The notes: a model not told the origin generated them from the letters alone. A stretch of 23,550 bases of DNA from Chloroflexota bacterium (GCA_014360745.1 JACIWY010000009.1:1-23550); one strand, 5' to 3'; shown: positions 1 to 8,004, counted from the stretch's first letter. Translations and numbers: made by a program.

Positions 1-284
1 ATGAAGTCACCGAGCATGTTTATACCTGTTCCGATCGCTCGCCCTCGACCTATAGCGGCCTAAAGCGCGTGCTGCCCAAGATCAAGCCGCAACACAAAAT
101 CTTTTTTGATATCTTGCAAAATGCAGATGTGGGCTGCATGCCGCAATGGCCCAAGGCGACCGATAAGGTCTGGACGGCGGTCAACGAGATGATGACCAAG
201 CTCTTTACCACCGATCTGCCCATTCCGCAGTTGCAGGCGGAAGCCCAGGCAGCCGCCGAAAAGGCCATCGCCGAGGCCAAGTAG
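1..284 (+). CDS. ABC sugar transporter, substrate-binding protein (C-terminal end only)
   Basis: The open frame runs in from the left edge (first complete codon at 3) and stops with TAG at 282-284, giving about 93 residues. It ends in a helical Ala/Glu-rich tail (LQAEAQAAAEKAIAEAK), and the segment PQWPKATDKVWTAVNEMMTKLF has the usual look of the last helices of family 1 extracellular sugar-binding proteins. The two genes that follow are the matching inner-membrane permeases, which is the main support for the call. The protein would bind a sugar or oligosaccharide outside the membrane and deliver it to the permeases. The substrate cannot be read from this fragment, and the signal peptide is outside the window. 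No ATPase gene is present here; such systems often share an MsmK/UgpC-type ATPase encoded elsewhere. Confidence 0.8.
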   Translation, partial: EVTEHVYTCSDRSPSTYSGLKRVLPKIKPQHKIFFDILQNADVGCMPQWPKATDKVWTAVNEMMTKLFTTDLPIPQLQAEAQAAAEKAIAEAK

Positions 285-295
285 CATTCTGATAA

Positions 296-329
296 AGGCG
301 GCGATCCGCCATGGCGTGGGTCGCCGCCT
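296..329 (+). other. intercistronic hairpin 1 after the binding-protein gene
   Basis: Positions 296-307 and 318-329 can pair over 12 bp (one G-U pair) around a 10-nt loop. No T-run follows, so it is more likely an mRNA-stabilising or partial-terminator hairpin than a full terminator. Such a structure between binding-protein and permease genes usually lets the binding protein be made in excess (established for malE-type operons; inferred here). Confidence 0.5.
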
Positions 330-364
330 GTCATACATAGGATAGATTGGGCGCCCACACGCTG

Positions 365-400
365 TAACCCCACAAGTGAAATCCTGTTTGCGTGGGGTTA
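365..400 (+). other. intercistronic hairpin 2 before the first permease gene
   Basis: TAACCCCAC (365-373) and GTGGGGTTA (392-400) are a perfect 9-bp inverted repeat with an 18-nt loop. It lies about 35 nt downstream of hairpin 1 and about 50 nt before the permease start. Together the two hairpins may set the ratio of binding protein to permeases. Confidence 0.5.
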
Positions 401-448
401 TGCCGAACCGGCTGGTGGTGTTTGTTTTTTAGAAAATAGGATGGGGAT

Positions 449-1420
449 ATGAGCACAACGATCGCACGACGCGGCGAACTGGCGGAACAGCTTCCCTTTG
501 CCGAGCGCTTTGCGCGCTGGCGACGTAGACATCGGCAACCCATCGAGGCTTGGCTGATCCTCTCCCCGATTCTTTTATATTATTCTATCTTTTTTATTTT
601 CCCTGTTGTGGCAAACTTGCTCGTTAGCTTTACGAGATGGACCGGTGTATATGATTCGCCTGTATGGGTGGGCCTTGGAAATTACAAGGCTTATCTAAGT
701 CCACCTTACCCGATCACGCTATTTAATACGATTCTTTTTACCGTTTGCATCCTGAGTTTGCAAACTACGATCGCCTTTTTCATCGCCATCCTGCTCAACG
801 AAAAGGTGATCGGGCGCGGCGTCTATCGGGCACTGTGGTACATTCCGACGTTAACCTCCGCGGCCATTACCTCACAGGTTTTCTTTGCTTTTATCTCTCC
901 TTATGATGGGGTCATCAACGCGGTGCTCAAGATCCTCGGCCAGCAGCCGGTCATCTGGACGATGAAAGCGGGGTGGATGCGAACTTTTGTGATCCTCTAT
1001 TCGGTATGGCGCGGGGTGGGCACGCCGGTGGTGCTCTTTTTGGCCGCCTTGCAGGGCATTCACCCCGAGATCTATGAGGCGGCCATGGTGGACGGCGCCG
1101 ATTACTGGCGGCTACTGCGTTATATCACCGTCCCGCTCTTGAGGCCCATGGTGATCTTTATCCTGATCACCGGCACCATCGCCGGCTTTCAGATCTTTGA
1201 GACGGTGATGCTGATCACGGCAGGAGGGCAGGCCAACGTGGCCTCCTCGGGCGGGCCGCACAACATGACCAACGTGATGCTGTTGCAGATCTACAAGGAC
1301 GCCTTCGTGAACCTCAATCTAGGGCGGGCGGCTGCCGGGTCGGTGATCATGGCCCTGCTCTTGCTTTGGTTCACCACCACCAACATGCGCATCATGAGCC
1401 GCGGCCAGGTGGAAAGATAG
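449..1420 (+). CDS. ABC sugar transporter permease, MalF/UgpA type
   Basis: A 323-residue membrane protein. A charged N-terminus of about 35 residues precedes the first membrane segment (AWLILSPILLYYSIFFIFPVV), and five more hydrophobic segments follow. The cytoplasmic EAA loop, which docks the ATPase, is clear at residues 210-217 (EAAMVDGA) and is followed by YWRLLRYITVPLLRP. Length and the MalF-like N-terminus fit the first permease of a carbohydrate uptake transporter (CUT1-type). The ATG at 449 follows AGGATGGGGAT, a reasonable ribosome site. It pairs with the next gene to form the channel. The sugar is unknown; the neighbouring glycyl radical enzyme suggests that the imported compound feeds anaerobic catabolism. 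Confidence 0.9.
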   Translation: MSTTIARRGELAEQLPFAERFARWRRRHRQPIEAWLILSPILLYYSIFFIFPVVANLLVSFTRWTGVYDSPVWVGLGNYKAYLSPPYPITLFNTILFTVCILSLQTTIAFFIAILLNEKVIGRGVYRALWYIPTLTSAAITSQVFFAFISPYDGVINAVLKILGQQPVIWTMKAGWMRTFVILYSVWRGVGTPVVLFLAALQGIHPEIYEAAMVDGADYWRLLRYITVPLLRPMVIFILITGTIAGFQIFETVMLITAGGQANVASSGGPHNMTNVMLLQIYKDAFVNLNLGRAAAGSVIMALLLLWFTTTNMRIMSRGQVER

Positions 1421-1434
1421 GAGGCAGCGAGGCA

Positions 1435-2355
1435 ATGACCCGACACTTTTCCTTTGGCAAGCTGGTTATTTATGTAATCCTCATTGTGGGCAGCCTGGTC
1501 ATGGCCTTCCCTATGGCCTACGGTGTGGTGGGCTCTTTGTGCAACCTGGCCGAGTTCTATCAGCGGCCGTGGTTTCCCATCCCCAAGACGCTGTACTTGG
1601 AGAACTATGCCATCATGTTCACCCCGGCGTTCACGGCCAAGGTGGACATCTGGCGCTGGATCGCCAACACCTTGGTGCGCATCGTTTGGTATATCCTGGT
1701 CACCGGCACCATCGCCGTGTTGGCCGGCTATGTCTTTGCCAAGTTGCGCTTCAAGGGCCGCGACACCGCCTTTATGTATCTGCTCACCTCCATGATGATC
1801 CCCGGCATCGTCTTTTGGATCCCCACCTATATCATGCTGGCCCGCTTCCCAGGGGCGGGGGGCAACGATATGAGCGGCCGGGGTGGGCATGGCTTGGTGG
1901 ATTCATGGCCTGCGTTGTTGGTGACCGGTTGGGTAAACGTGTACCATATCTTTTTGTTGCGCCAGACCTTTCAAAGCATCCCCAATGACTTTGAGGAAGC
2001 GGCGCGGGTCGATGGTGCGGGCACCTTGCGCTGCTTGAGAGACGTCTATCTGCCGATGCTCAAGCCCACGCTGACGGTGTTGGTCATCTTTCAGTTTGTG
2101 CATTATTGGAACGATTACCAATGGCCGCTCATCGTCAGCTCGGGCAATCGCAAAATTTGGACCTTGTCGCTCGGCTTTCAGAAGATGATCTTTATCGGCG
2201 CGGAGGCGAAAGGCTATCCGCAGGGCACGGGGGTGGTGGATTATCCCTTCTCCTTCGCCATGGCCGTGGTAGCCACCCTCCCGCTGGTGCTACTCTTCCT
2301 GCGATTGCAGAGCTATTTTGTAGAAGGCGTGCAGGGATTTGCGCTGAAAGGTTGA
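1435..2355 (+). CDS. ABC sugar transporter permease, MalG/UgpE type
   Basis: A 306-residue membrane protein. The frame is open from 1366, but the ATG at 1435 is the better start: it is preceded by GGAGG about 10 nt upstream, lies just 14 bases after the previous stop, and opens straight into the first membrane helix. The EAA loop is at residues 188-194 (EAARVDG), followed by LRCLRDVYLPMLKP, and the C-terminus LQSYFVEGVQGFALKG is the classic ending of MalG-type permeases. It would be the second half of the sugar channel. The close spacing with the upstream permease indicates one operon. Confidence 0.9.
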   Translation: MTRHFSFGKLVIYVILIVGSLVMAFPMAYGVVGSLCNLAEFYQRPWFPIPKTLYLENYAIMFTPAFTAKVDIWRWIANTLVRIVWYILVTGTIAVLAGYVFAKLRFKGRDTAFMYLLTSMMIPGIVFWIPTYIMLARFPGAGGNDMSGRGGHGLVDSWPALLVTGWVNVYHIFLLRQTFQSIPNDFEEAARVDGAGTLRCLRDVYLPMLKPTLTVLVIFQFVHYWNDYQWPLIVSSGNRKIWTLSLGFQKMIFIGAEAKGYPQGTGVVDYPFSFAMAVVATLPLVLLFLRLQSYFVEGVQGFALKG

Positions 2356-2382
2356 ACGAGATGATGGACGGAGGCGCGGGTT

Positions 2383-2404
2383 TGTAAGCGCTTCTTAAGA
2401 AGCG
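2383..2404 (+). promoter_or_regulatory. LacI/cre-like operator overlapping a 16-bp palindrome
   Basis: TGTAAGCGCTTCTT (2383-2396) matches the LacI-family/cre-type consensus TGWAARCGYTWNCW at all but one position. It overlaps a perfect palindrome CGCTTCTTAAGAAGCG (2389-2404). A -10-like TATACT follows at 2422-2427, with no good -35. The arrangement suggests separate, sugar-responsive control of the glycyl radical enzyme gene. No LacI-type regulator gene lies in the window. Confidence 0.45.
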
Positions 2405-2451
2405 GCGATGATTGCGGAGGTTATACTACAAACGGGCGAGGGAGAAGCATC

Positions 2452-4686
2452 ATGTCGGAGCAGATCGCGGTTAAAGAATACACCTATGCCGAGCGTTACG
2501 ACGCCTTGCGCGCTACCAAACTCGCGCAGACGCTGGAGAAGCAGCGCGTCGTGGGCTCGATGGATCACGACGACTGGGGCATGATCCTCCCGCCGGAGGA
2601 TCGCCGCGAGTTGGTGGAGACGATCAGCACTTCCGGCATGCCCATCACCGATGTGCTTCTCAAAGGCTTTGAGATCACGCCCAATCACCCTTCGGGCGGC
2701 TTTTTCGGCGCCAAGGCCGTGGGCGAGAACTTTCGCGCCCTGATGGAAGCCCATCCGGTCTATATCGACCCCATGGGCTCGCTGGCCGGCGCCTATATGG
2801 TGAACTTTTCCTCCTATCGCCAAGTGCGCATCCCACCGGAAATGGACCTGGGCGGCCTGCCGGAGCGCATCGCCAAGTACAAACTGGCCGCGCCGATCTT
2901 TGGGCAGCAGCATTTCTGCCAGGATATGGCCATCGGCCTGGAGCTGGGCTATGGCGGGCTGTTGCAAAAGGTGCGCACCTATAGGCAGAAGCATGGCTCC
3001 GACAAGGCCGACTTTTACGACGGCCTGGAGGCGGTGCTGTTGGGCCTGCAGAACTGGATTCAACGCACGGCCGACGCAGCCCGTCAGATGGCCGAGGCGG
3101 AGGAGCATCCGCAATTGCGGCAGAACCTGCTCGAGATGGCCGAGATGAACGACTGGCTGGTGGAGAACCCGCCGCGCACCTTCAAAGAGGCCTGTCAGTG
3201 GATCCTTTGGTACCTGATCATGGCTCGCATGTACAACGGTAGCGGCTCGGGCGGGCGCCTCGACGTGTTGTTGACGCCCTACTATGAGCGAGACGTGGCC
3301 GCCGGCATCCTGACCGATGAGGAGGCCGAGTTTCACGTGGCCAACGTGCTGTTGCGCGACACGACCTATTTGCAACTCGGCGGGCCCGACGAGAACGGCC
3401 GCGATGTGACCAACAAGGTCTCCTACATTATCCTAGAGGCCGCGCACAAGATGCGCATCCCTACCAACGTGGGCGTATCGGTGGGGCCGAACGTGGATCC
3501 GGGGCTGTTGCGTCGCGGGGTGGAGATCCAATTCGAGGACAAGGCCGGCACGCCCAAGTTCTTGGGCATCGAAAACATTGTCGAGGGCTTTAGCCGCAAC
3601 GGCATCCCCATCGAGCTGGCGCGGCAGCGGGCCTACTCCGGTTGCCACTGGTTCGCCCTGCCCGGCCGCGAGTATTGCCTCAACGATGGGGCCAAGATCA
3701 ATCTGGGCAAGGTGCTGGAGGTGTCGTTCAACGAGCTGATGGCCGAAGAAGGTGCGGAGCGCAGCGTGGTCGCCTTGTGGGAGCGCTTTGTCGCCAACCT
3801 GCAAGAGGCGGTCGAGATCATGGCCGACGTGTTCGATTATCACGTCGAACACAAGCATGAGGTCTTTCCCGAGCTGGCCCTCGACTTGTGCTGTTATGGC
3901 CCTGTTGAGAAGGGGCTGGATGCCTCTCACTATGGCGTCGAGTACTATAACTTTGGCATCGACGCTGCGGCGTTGGCCACGGTGGCCGATTCCTTCGCCG
4001 CCATCGAACAGCGCGTGGAGCGGGAGGGCCGGCTGACCTGGGAGGAGCTCAAGGCGTTTTTGGACACGGACTGGGCCGGGCCGGAGGGGGAGCGCGCGCG
4101 GCTGATGATGCGCAGCATCCCGCGCTACGGCAGCGGCGGCTCGCGGGCCGACGAATGGGCGAAGCGTATCACGAACAAGTTTGTGGAGCTGGTCAAGGCC
4201 AAGCCGACTCCGAACGGCCACAACATGATCCCCGGCCACTTTTCCTGGGCCAACACCATCCCTATGGGCAAGACGTTGGGGGCCACGCCCAACGGTCGCC
4301 ATGCCGGCGCGCCGATCTCGCACGGCGCCAACCCCGACCCGGGCTTTCGTAAGGATGGCGCGCCCAGCGCCATGGCGGTGGCTATCGCCGGGGTGCAATG
4401 TTGGTATGGCAATTCGTCGCCGATGCAGATCGAGCTGGATCCGGGGCTTGCGCGCGACGAGGGCGGCGTGGAGCATGTCGTTAACCTGATCAAGACCCAC
4501 GTGGATCTGGGCGGCACGCAGGTCAACATGAACGTCATGGACGCCGACAAGGTGCTGGAGGCACATCGAGACCCGAGCAAATACCCGGATCTCATCGTGC
4601 GGGTGACGGGATTCAGCGCCTATTTCTCCAGCCTGTCGCCCGAATTTCGGCAGTTGGTGGTGGAACGGATCATCCGCGAACGCTGA
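2452..4686 (+). CDS. glycyl radical enzyme of the pyruvate formate-lyase family, unassigned subtype
   Basis: The 744-residue product has the two hallmarks of glycyl radical enzymes: the C-terminal radical loop RVTGFSAYF with the radical Gly at residue 720, 24 residues from the end, and a mid-protein cysteine loop YSGCHWF with Cys398. These enzymes store a radical on the Gly and pass it to the Cys, which attacks the substrate; all need an S-adenosylmethionine radical activase. No activase gene is in the window. In dehydratase members the Cys is normally followed by x-Glu, and pyruvate formate-lyase has Cys-Cys; here it is Cys-His-Trp, so neither a dehydratase nor pyruvate cleavage can be assumed. 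Start ATG 2452 has GGGAG upstream and 96 nt separates it from the permease gene. The N-terminus and the length fit the family. Position after a sugar transporter suggests a role in catabolism of the imported compound. Confidence 0.85.
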   Translation: MSEQIAVKEYTYAERYDALRATKLAQTLEKQRVVGSMDHDDWGMILPPEDRRELVETISTSGMPITDVLLKGFEITPNHPSGGFFGAKAVGENFRALMEAHPVYIDPMGSLAGAYMVNFSSYRQVRIPPEMDLGGLPERIAKYKLAAPIFGQQHFCQDMAIGLELGYGGLLQKVRTYRQKHGSDKADFYDGLEAVLLGLQNWIQRTADAARQMAEAEEHPQLRQNLLEMAEMNDWLVENPPRTFKEACQWILWYLIMARMYNGSGSGGRLDVLLTPYYERDVAAGILTDEEAEFHVANVLLRDTTYLQLGGPDENGRDVTNKVSYIILEAAHKMRIPTNVGVSVGPNVDPGLLRRGVEIQFEDKAGTPKFLGIENIVEGFSRNGIPIELARQRAYSGCHWFALPGREYCLNDGAKINLGKVLEVSFNELMAEEGAERSVVALWERFVANLQEAVEIMADVFDYHVEHKHEVFPELALDLCCYGPVEKGLDASHYGVEYYNFGIDAAALATVADSFAAIEQRVEREGRLTWEELKAFLDTDWAGPEGERARLMMRSIPRYGSGGSRADEWAKRITNKFVELVKAKPTPNGHNMIPGHFSWANTIPMGKTLGATPNGRHAGAPISHGANPDPGFRKDGAPSAMAVAIAGVQCWYGNSSPMQIELDPGLARDEGGVEHVVNLIKTHVDLGGTQVNMNVMDADKVLEAHRDPSKYPDLIVRVTGFSAYFSSLSPEFRQLVVERIIRER

Positions 4687-5059
4687 GGGCCCCAAAATCG
4701 AAAAAAGGCCAACTTGACGCCTGCCGACAGCCCAACAGGTATCTTGTGAAAATCGTTCCGTCCGCATTGAAACGAGCCCGAACCTTGGCGGGATACGGTA
4801 GGTCAAGGCGATGTGTCGGGCGAGACAATCTTTAGCGTGGGGAAGAAGGGCCTACATCTCCTGCTATCCCGTGTGAGCAGATGCAAACCCGCCACCACGG
4901 CATGGGCGCCGATTGATAAAATTGGATAAGCGGCCGACAAAGGGCTAACGGACAGCCTAAAATACAGAGCGGCGGCGCAACCATCCGCTCATGTGGGGGT
5001 TACAAGATGATGTGATGGCGTATCTTATCCGGCCTACGATCCAACATGCGAGGTGCCCC
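4687..5059. other. 373-bp intergenic stretch without a recognised gene
   Basis: No convincing coding frame, RNA gene or strong terminator is visible. The only short inverted repeat next to the glycyl radical gene (GGCC...GGCC around 4690-4710) is too weak to call. Base composition is close to that of the neighbouring genes, and it presumably holds the end of one transcript and the promoter of the DegV gene, but I could not find a good -35/-10 pair. Confidence 0.4.
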
Positions 5060-5926
5060 ATGCCCTTTGTAGGACTTGTCTCCGACAGCACACCCGGCTT
5101 CTCCGACGAGTTTGTCGCCAAATACCATTTACGCATCGTGCCCCTCTACATCAGGATGGGCGATGAGACGTTGCGCGATGGTGTGGATATCAAGGCGGAC
5201 GAGTTTTATCGGCGGCTCCCCGAGTTGCCCAACTTGCCTACTACCTCACAACCCTCGGCGGGCGATTTTCAGGCCTGCTATCAAGCGCTCGTAGACGAGG
5301 GCGCCACGGGGATCGTATCGGTGCATCTCTCCTCCGGGGTGAGCGGCACGATCAATTCGGCGACGTTGGCCGCGCAAGAGGTCTCGGTGCCGGTGGAGAT
5401 CGTCGACACCCAATCGGCCTCGGCGGCGCAAATCTTTGCGGTGGAGGCGGCCGGAGAGGCCATCGCCGCCGGCGCGAACGCCGAGCAGGCGGCCGAGGCG
5501 GCCCGGCGTGTGTGCGCTGCTCAAAGGATCATCTTTGCGGTGGACACGCTCGAGTATTTATACAAAGGAGGGCGCATCGGCGGCGCGGCCGCCCTGGTGG
5601 GCTCGCTGTTGCAGTTCAAGCCGCTCCTCTATTTCCACGAGGGCAAGATCGACGCCTTGGAGCGGGTGCGCACTTCGGCCAGGGCGGCGCGACGCATGCT
5701 GGAGATCATGGGCGAGTGGATGGCCGGCCAAGGCCCGCTGCGGGCCATGGTCTTGCACGCCGTTGCGCCCGAACGGGCCGATGAGTTGGCTGACGAAGCG
5801 CGCCGTTGCCTCGACATCGTCGATTTGCAGATCGCCGTGGTGCCGCCTGTGTTAGGCACCTACACCGGGCCCGGCACGGTCGGCATGTGCTGCTGCCCCA
5901 TCTCGGCTTTTGAAAACAAGGGCTAA
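5060..5926 (+). CDS. DegV family fatty-acid-binding protein (first copy)
   Basis: A 288-residue protein with the DegV pattern: N-terminal VGLVSDSTPGF, TTSQPSAGDF, HLSSGVSGTINSA, then KGGRIGGAAALVGSLLQFKPLL. DegV/FakB proteins hold a fatty acid between two domains and, in Firmicutes, present it to the kinase FakA. No FakA gene is visible, so the partner is unknown. The frame is open from 4991, but the ATG at 5060 is preferred because GAGGTG precedes it and homologues begin right at this beta strand. Its TAA overlaps the stop of the convergent small gene by three bases. A second, more distant DegV gene lies at 11510-12367 on the other strand. Confidence 0.88.
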   Translation: MPFVGLVSDSTPGFSDEFVAKYHLRIVPLYIRMGDETLRDGVDIKADEFYRRLPELPNLPTTSQPSAGDFQACYQALVDEGATGIVSVHLSSGVSGTINSATLAAQEVSVPVEIVDTQSASAAQIFAVEAAGEAIAAGANAEQAAEAARRVCAAQRIIFAVDTLEYLYKGGRIGGAAALVGSLLQFKPLLYFHEGKIDALERVRTSARAARRMLEIMGEWMAGQGPLRAMVLHAVAPERADELADEARRCLDIVDLQIAVVPPVLGTYTGPGTVGMCCCPISAFENKG

Positions 5927-6234
5927 CGGCAAATTTGGATCTGTACATCGGCCGGGAGGGCCAGGCCACAGGCCACCTCCATGGCTTTGAGCACGGCGCA
6001 GGGCACAGGGCAGGCTACGTGCAGCCCGGCGCGCCCTGCCGCCTTGTAGGTGGCCGTCTCATGGAGAGGTGCGCGCAACTCATCCAGCGCGGACACGCCA
6101 GATAACCCCTCGGCCAGGCGCCTGACACGTTCGCAATCGCTATGGATAGTTAGGGTTACCTCGTACATGGCGTTGGCTTCCGCGGTGATGACGGCCTCGA
6201 GCCCACACACGCCGGGCGACACGTGCACTTTCAT
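5923..6234 (-). CDS. small six-cysteine protein, DUF6951-like
   Basis: The 103-residue product opens MKVHVSPGVCG and has six cysteines (10, 34, 75, 79, 89, 102), with the group C75-x3-C79 in ACPVPCAVLKAMEVACG. No signal peptide or membrane segment is seen. The pattern resembles DUF6951, an uncharacterised family; I base this on memory of the motif and could not search. Conserved Cys pairs suggest a bound metal or iron-sulfur cluster, but this is inference. The start ATG has AAAGGGAAAG upstream. The gene converges with the DegV gene and shares the stop-codon bases CTAA. A plus-strand terminator lies just upstream of it, so degV transcripts may run antisense across the whole gene. Confidence 0.65.
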   Translation of the reverse strand: MKVHVSPGVCGLEAVITAEANAMYEVTLTIHSDCERVRRLAEGLSGVSALDELRAPLHETATYKAAGRAGLHVACPVPCAVLKAMEVACGLALPADVQIQICR

Positions 6235-6252
6235 ATTTCATCTTTCCCTTTG

Positions 6253-6280
6253 ACGCGCCCTATCCAGGCGCGTTTTTTTT
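6253..6280 (+). terminator. intrinsic terminator, plus strand
   Basis: ACGCGCC (6253-6259) and GGCGCGT (6267-6273) form a 7-bp GC-rich stem with a 7-nt loop, followed by an eight-T run to 6280. It reads as a terminator only on the plus strand. The nearest upstream plus-strand gene is degV, 327 bp away, with an opposite-strand gene in between. Confidence 0.8.
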
Positions 6281-6362
6281 CTTTCGGCGCTCCTTATGGC
6301 GGGCGCTGCTGCACACTATGCCGCAGAGAACCTCGTGCGTCAAGCCGTCGGTCTGCCTTGGC

Positions 6363-6390
6363 TTGACAGAGGGGCGTGCATCGCTAGCAT
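6363..6390 (+). promoter_or_regulatory. sigma70-type promoter with overlapping inverted repeat
   Basis: TTGACA (6363-6368), a 16-bp spacer and TAGCAT (6385-6390) lie about 70 nt before the glycosidase-like gene. GTCAAGCC (6339-6346) and GGCTTGAC (6360-6367) form an 8-bp inverted repeat whose right arm covers the -35 box, with centres 21 bp apart, two helical turns. That is the layout of a repressor site. Confidence 0.5.
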
Positions 6391-6464
6391 AGATTTTTAC
6401 CAGCCTTGGCCGGGTGGTGCAGACGGCCTAGGCGTAGATATTGAGCACATTAAGGAGTTGGCCC

Positions 6465-7502
6465 ATGTATTGCTCCGCTGGATGCCCCCGCGTCTCTGGC
6501 GATGGCGATCCCCTGAATCGGTCGGGGATCAAGCAGGCCGGCCTTTTGCCCCTCTTCGACCCGCGCGACGGTCGAGTCATAGCCGAACCGCCGGGCGAAG
6601 GCGAGGGTTTTTGGGCCGGCGGCCCTAGCGCCCTTTGGGATGAGGGAACGGGTTTGTGGCTTTTGAGCTACCGGCTGCGCACCCCTTTGCGCGATCGCGG
6701 CTGGTCGGGGCGAGGGGAAGAAACGGTGATAGCGGCCAGCGCCGATGGCCTGACCTTCGAGCGGGTTTGGTCGGCGCACAAGGACGCCTTCGAGGCGCTC
6801 TCTATCGAGAAATCCTGCCTGGTGCGCAGCCCGGATGGGCCCTATCGGCTCTATGTGAGCTACAGCTCGCGCCATGACTTCCGCTGGCGCATCGACATGC
6901 TCGAAACCGAGGACGTGCGCGATTTCGATCCCTCTCGGCGCGTGACGGTGCTCTCGCCGCAGGATACAGGCACGGAAGGCGTCAAAGACCCGGTGATCTA
7001 TATCGTTGGCGGGATGTGGTATCTCTATGCCAACATGGCGCCACGGCCTGAGGGCGCCGATTGGGCCAAGCTGGATCGCATGCACCGCGAGAGCAACGCC
7101 TTTGTCTCCGGCGAGGTAGCTTGCCCTACGGGGTTGGCCATGAGCCCGGATGGCGTGCACTTTGGTTGGCAGGGAGAGGTCATCTCTTGCGGAGATTCCT
7201 GGGATCGCTACTTGGCGCGCATTAGTGCCCTGGTATATACCCCGCCCTGTTTCACGGCCTTTTACGATGGGCGGCCTAATTCGGGCGCAAACTATAGCGA
7301 TAGCCCTGGCCTGGCCATCACCTACGATCTGCGCACTTTTTACAAGCTCGATCCGGACAAGCCCCGATTGCGTTCGCCCTTTGGGCGGGGGACGTTGCGC
7401 TACGTGGAAGCCGTGCGTGTAAGCAATCGAGTGCACTACTTTTACGAGATGGAACGCGAGGACTATGCCCACGACCTGCGCACTGCGGTGGTGGTGCTGT
7501 AA
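6465..7502 (+). CDS. five-bladed beta-propeller glycosidase-like protein (GH43/GH32/GH130-type fold)
   Basis: The 345-residue product has the repeated blade pattern of furanosidase-type propellers: AGGPSALWDEGTGLWLLSYR (residues 51-70), SCLVRSPDGPYRLYVSYSS, then the central acid motif GVKDPVIY (172-179) followed by VGGMWYLYANM, and GLAMSPDGVHFGW. Asp176 in KDP is a candidate for the transition-state or base residue seen in this fold. No signal peptide is visible, so it would act inside the cell on imported sugars. I cannot assign a GH family or a substrate. The ATG at 6465 is chosen because AAGGAG precedes it by 7 nt; a TTG at 6441 is also in frame. It may be inactive or carbohydrate-binding only. 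The following RNase gene starts 46 bp later, likely the same transcript. Confidence 0.55.
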   Translation: MYCSAGCPRVSGDGDPLNRSGIKQAGLLPLFDPRDGRVIAEPPGEGEGFWAGGPSALWDEGTGLWLLSYRLRTPLRDRGWSGRGEETVIAASADGLTFERVWSAHKDAFEALSIEKSCLVRSPDGPYRLYVSYSSRHDFRWRIDMLETEDVRDFDPSRRVTVLSPQDTGTEGVKDPVIYIVGGMWYLYANMAPRPEGADWAKLDRMHRESNAFVSGEVACPTGLAMSPDGVHFGWQGEVISCGDSWDRYLARISALVYTPPCFTAFYDGRPNSGANYSDSPGLAITYDLRTFYKLDPDKPRLRSPFGRGTLRYVEAVRVSNRVHYFYEMEREDYAHDLRTAVVVL

Positions 7503-7548
7503 CAACGCTGCCAAGACCGACGGCCTGGATGCGGACTGAGGGCGGTGG

Positions 7549-8004
7549 ATGATGAAGCCCCGCTTTCTGGTGGACGCCATGTTAGGTCGATTGGCCAAAT
7601 GGCTGCGTATCTTGGGTTATGACACCCGTTTCGACCCGACATTGAACGACGCCGAGTTGGTGATGCTCTCTCAGCGTGAGGATCGGGTGTTGCTCACCCG
7701 CGATGCAGAGTTGGCCAAGCGCAAAGGGCTGCGCGCGCTACTCATCGAAAGTGAAGACCTGGCTGAGCAGTTGGCCCAGCTTCAGGACGAGCTGGGCATC
7801 GATGCGTCGGCATCCTTTACCCGCTGCAGCTTGTGCAACGAACTGCTGATCGAAGCCTCGTGGGAAGAGGCCGAGGGGCACGTGCCCGAGCGCGTATTGG
7901 GCGCGCATACCCGTTTTCGACGCTGCCCGTCGTGTGGGCGTTTCTACTGGCGGGGCAGCCATTGGGAACGGATGCGAAGGCTCATCGAGCATTGGCGGGG
8001 CTAG
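7549..8004 (+). CDS. Mut7-C RNase domain and zinc ribbon protein
   Basis: A 151-residue protein. Residues 5-80 form a PIN-like Mut7-C domain, with FLVDAMLGRLAKWLRILGYDT and LLTRDAELA carrying acidic residues (Asp9, Asp52) expected to bind the catalytic metal. Residues 93-129 form a zinc ribbon with C93SLC96 and C126PSC129. This two-domain build is typical of the bacterial and archaeal family once named DUF82, predicted to cut RNA but poorly studied. Two ATGs are adjacent (7549, 7552); either could be used, with GGCGGTGG just upstream. Its stop overlaps the stop of the convergent aldo/keto reductase gene by 4 bp. Confidence 0.85.
   Translation: MMKPRFLVDAMLGRLAKWLRILGYDTRFDPTLNDAELVMLSQREDRVLLTRDAELAKRKGLRALLIESEDLAEQLAQLQDELGIDASASFTRCSLCNELLIEASWEEAEGHVPERVLGAHTRFRRCPSCGRFYWRGSHWERMRRLIEHWRG

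Noticed and set aside
3433..4806. 457-codon open frame antisense to the glycyl radical enzyme gene
   Set aside because: It mirrors the GC-rich codons of a gene with strong family motifs, has no ribosome site and no recognisable motif.
4991..5059. Longer DegV start at 4991
   Set aside because: The added 23 residues are not family-like, and GAGGTG precedes the ATG at 5060.
6450..7598. 382-codon open frame antisense to the glycosidase-like gene
   Set aside because: The plus-strand frame has a clean ribosome site, promoter and repeat-like blade motifs; the antisense product has no motif.
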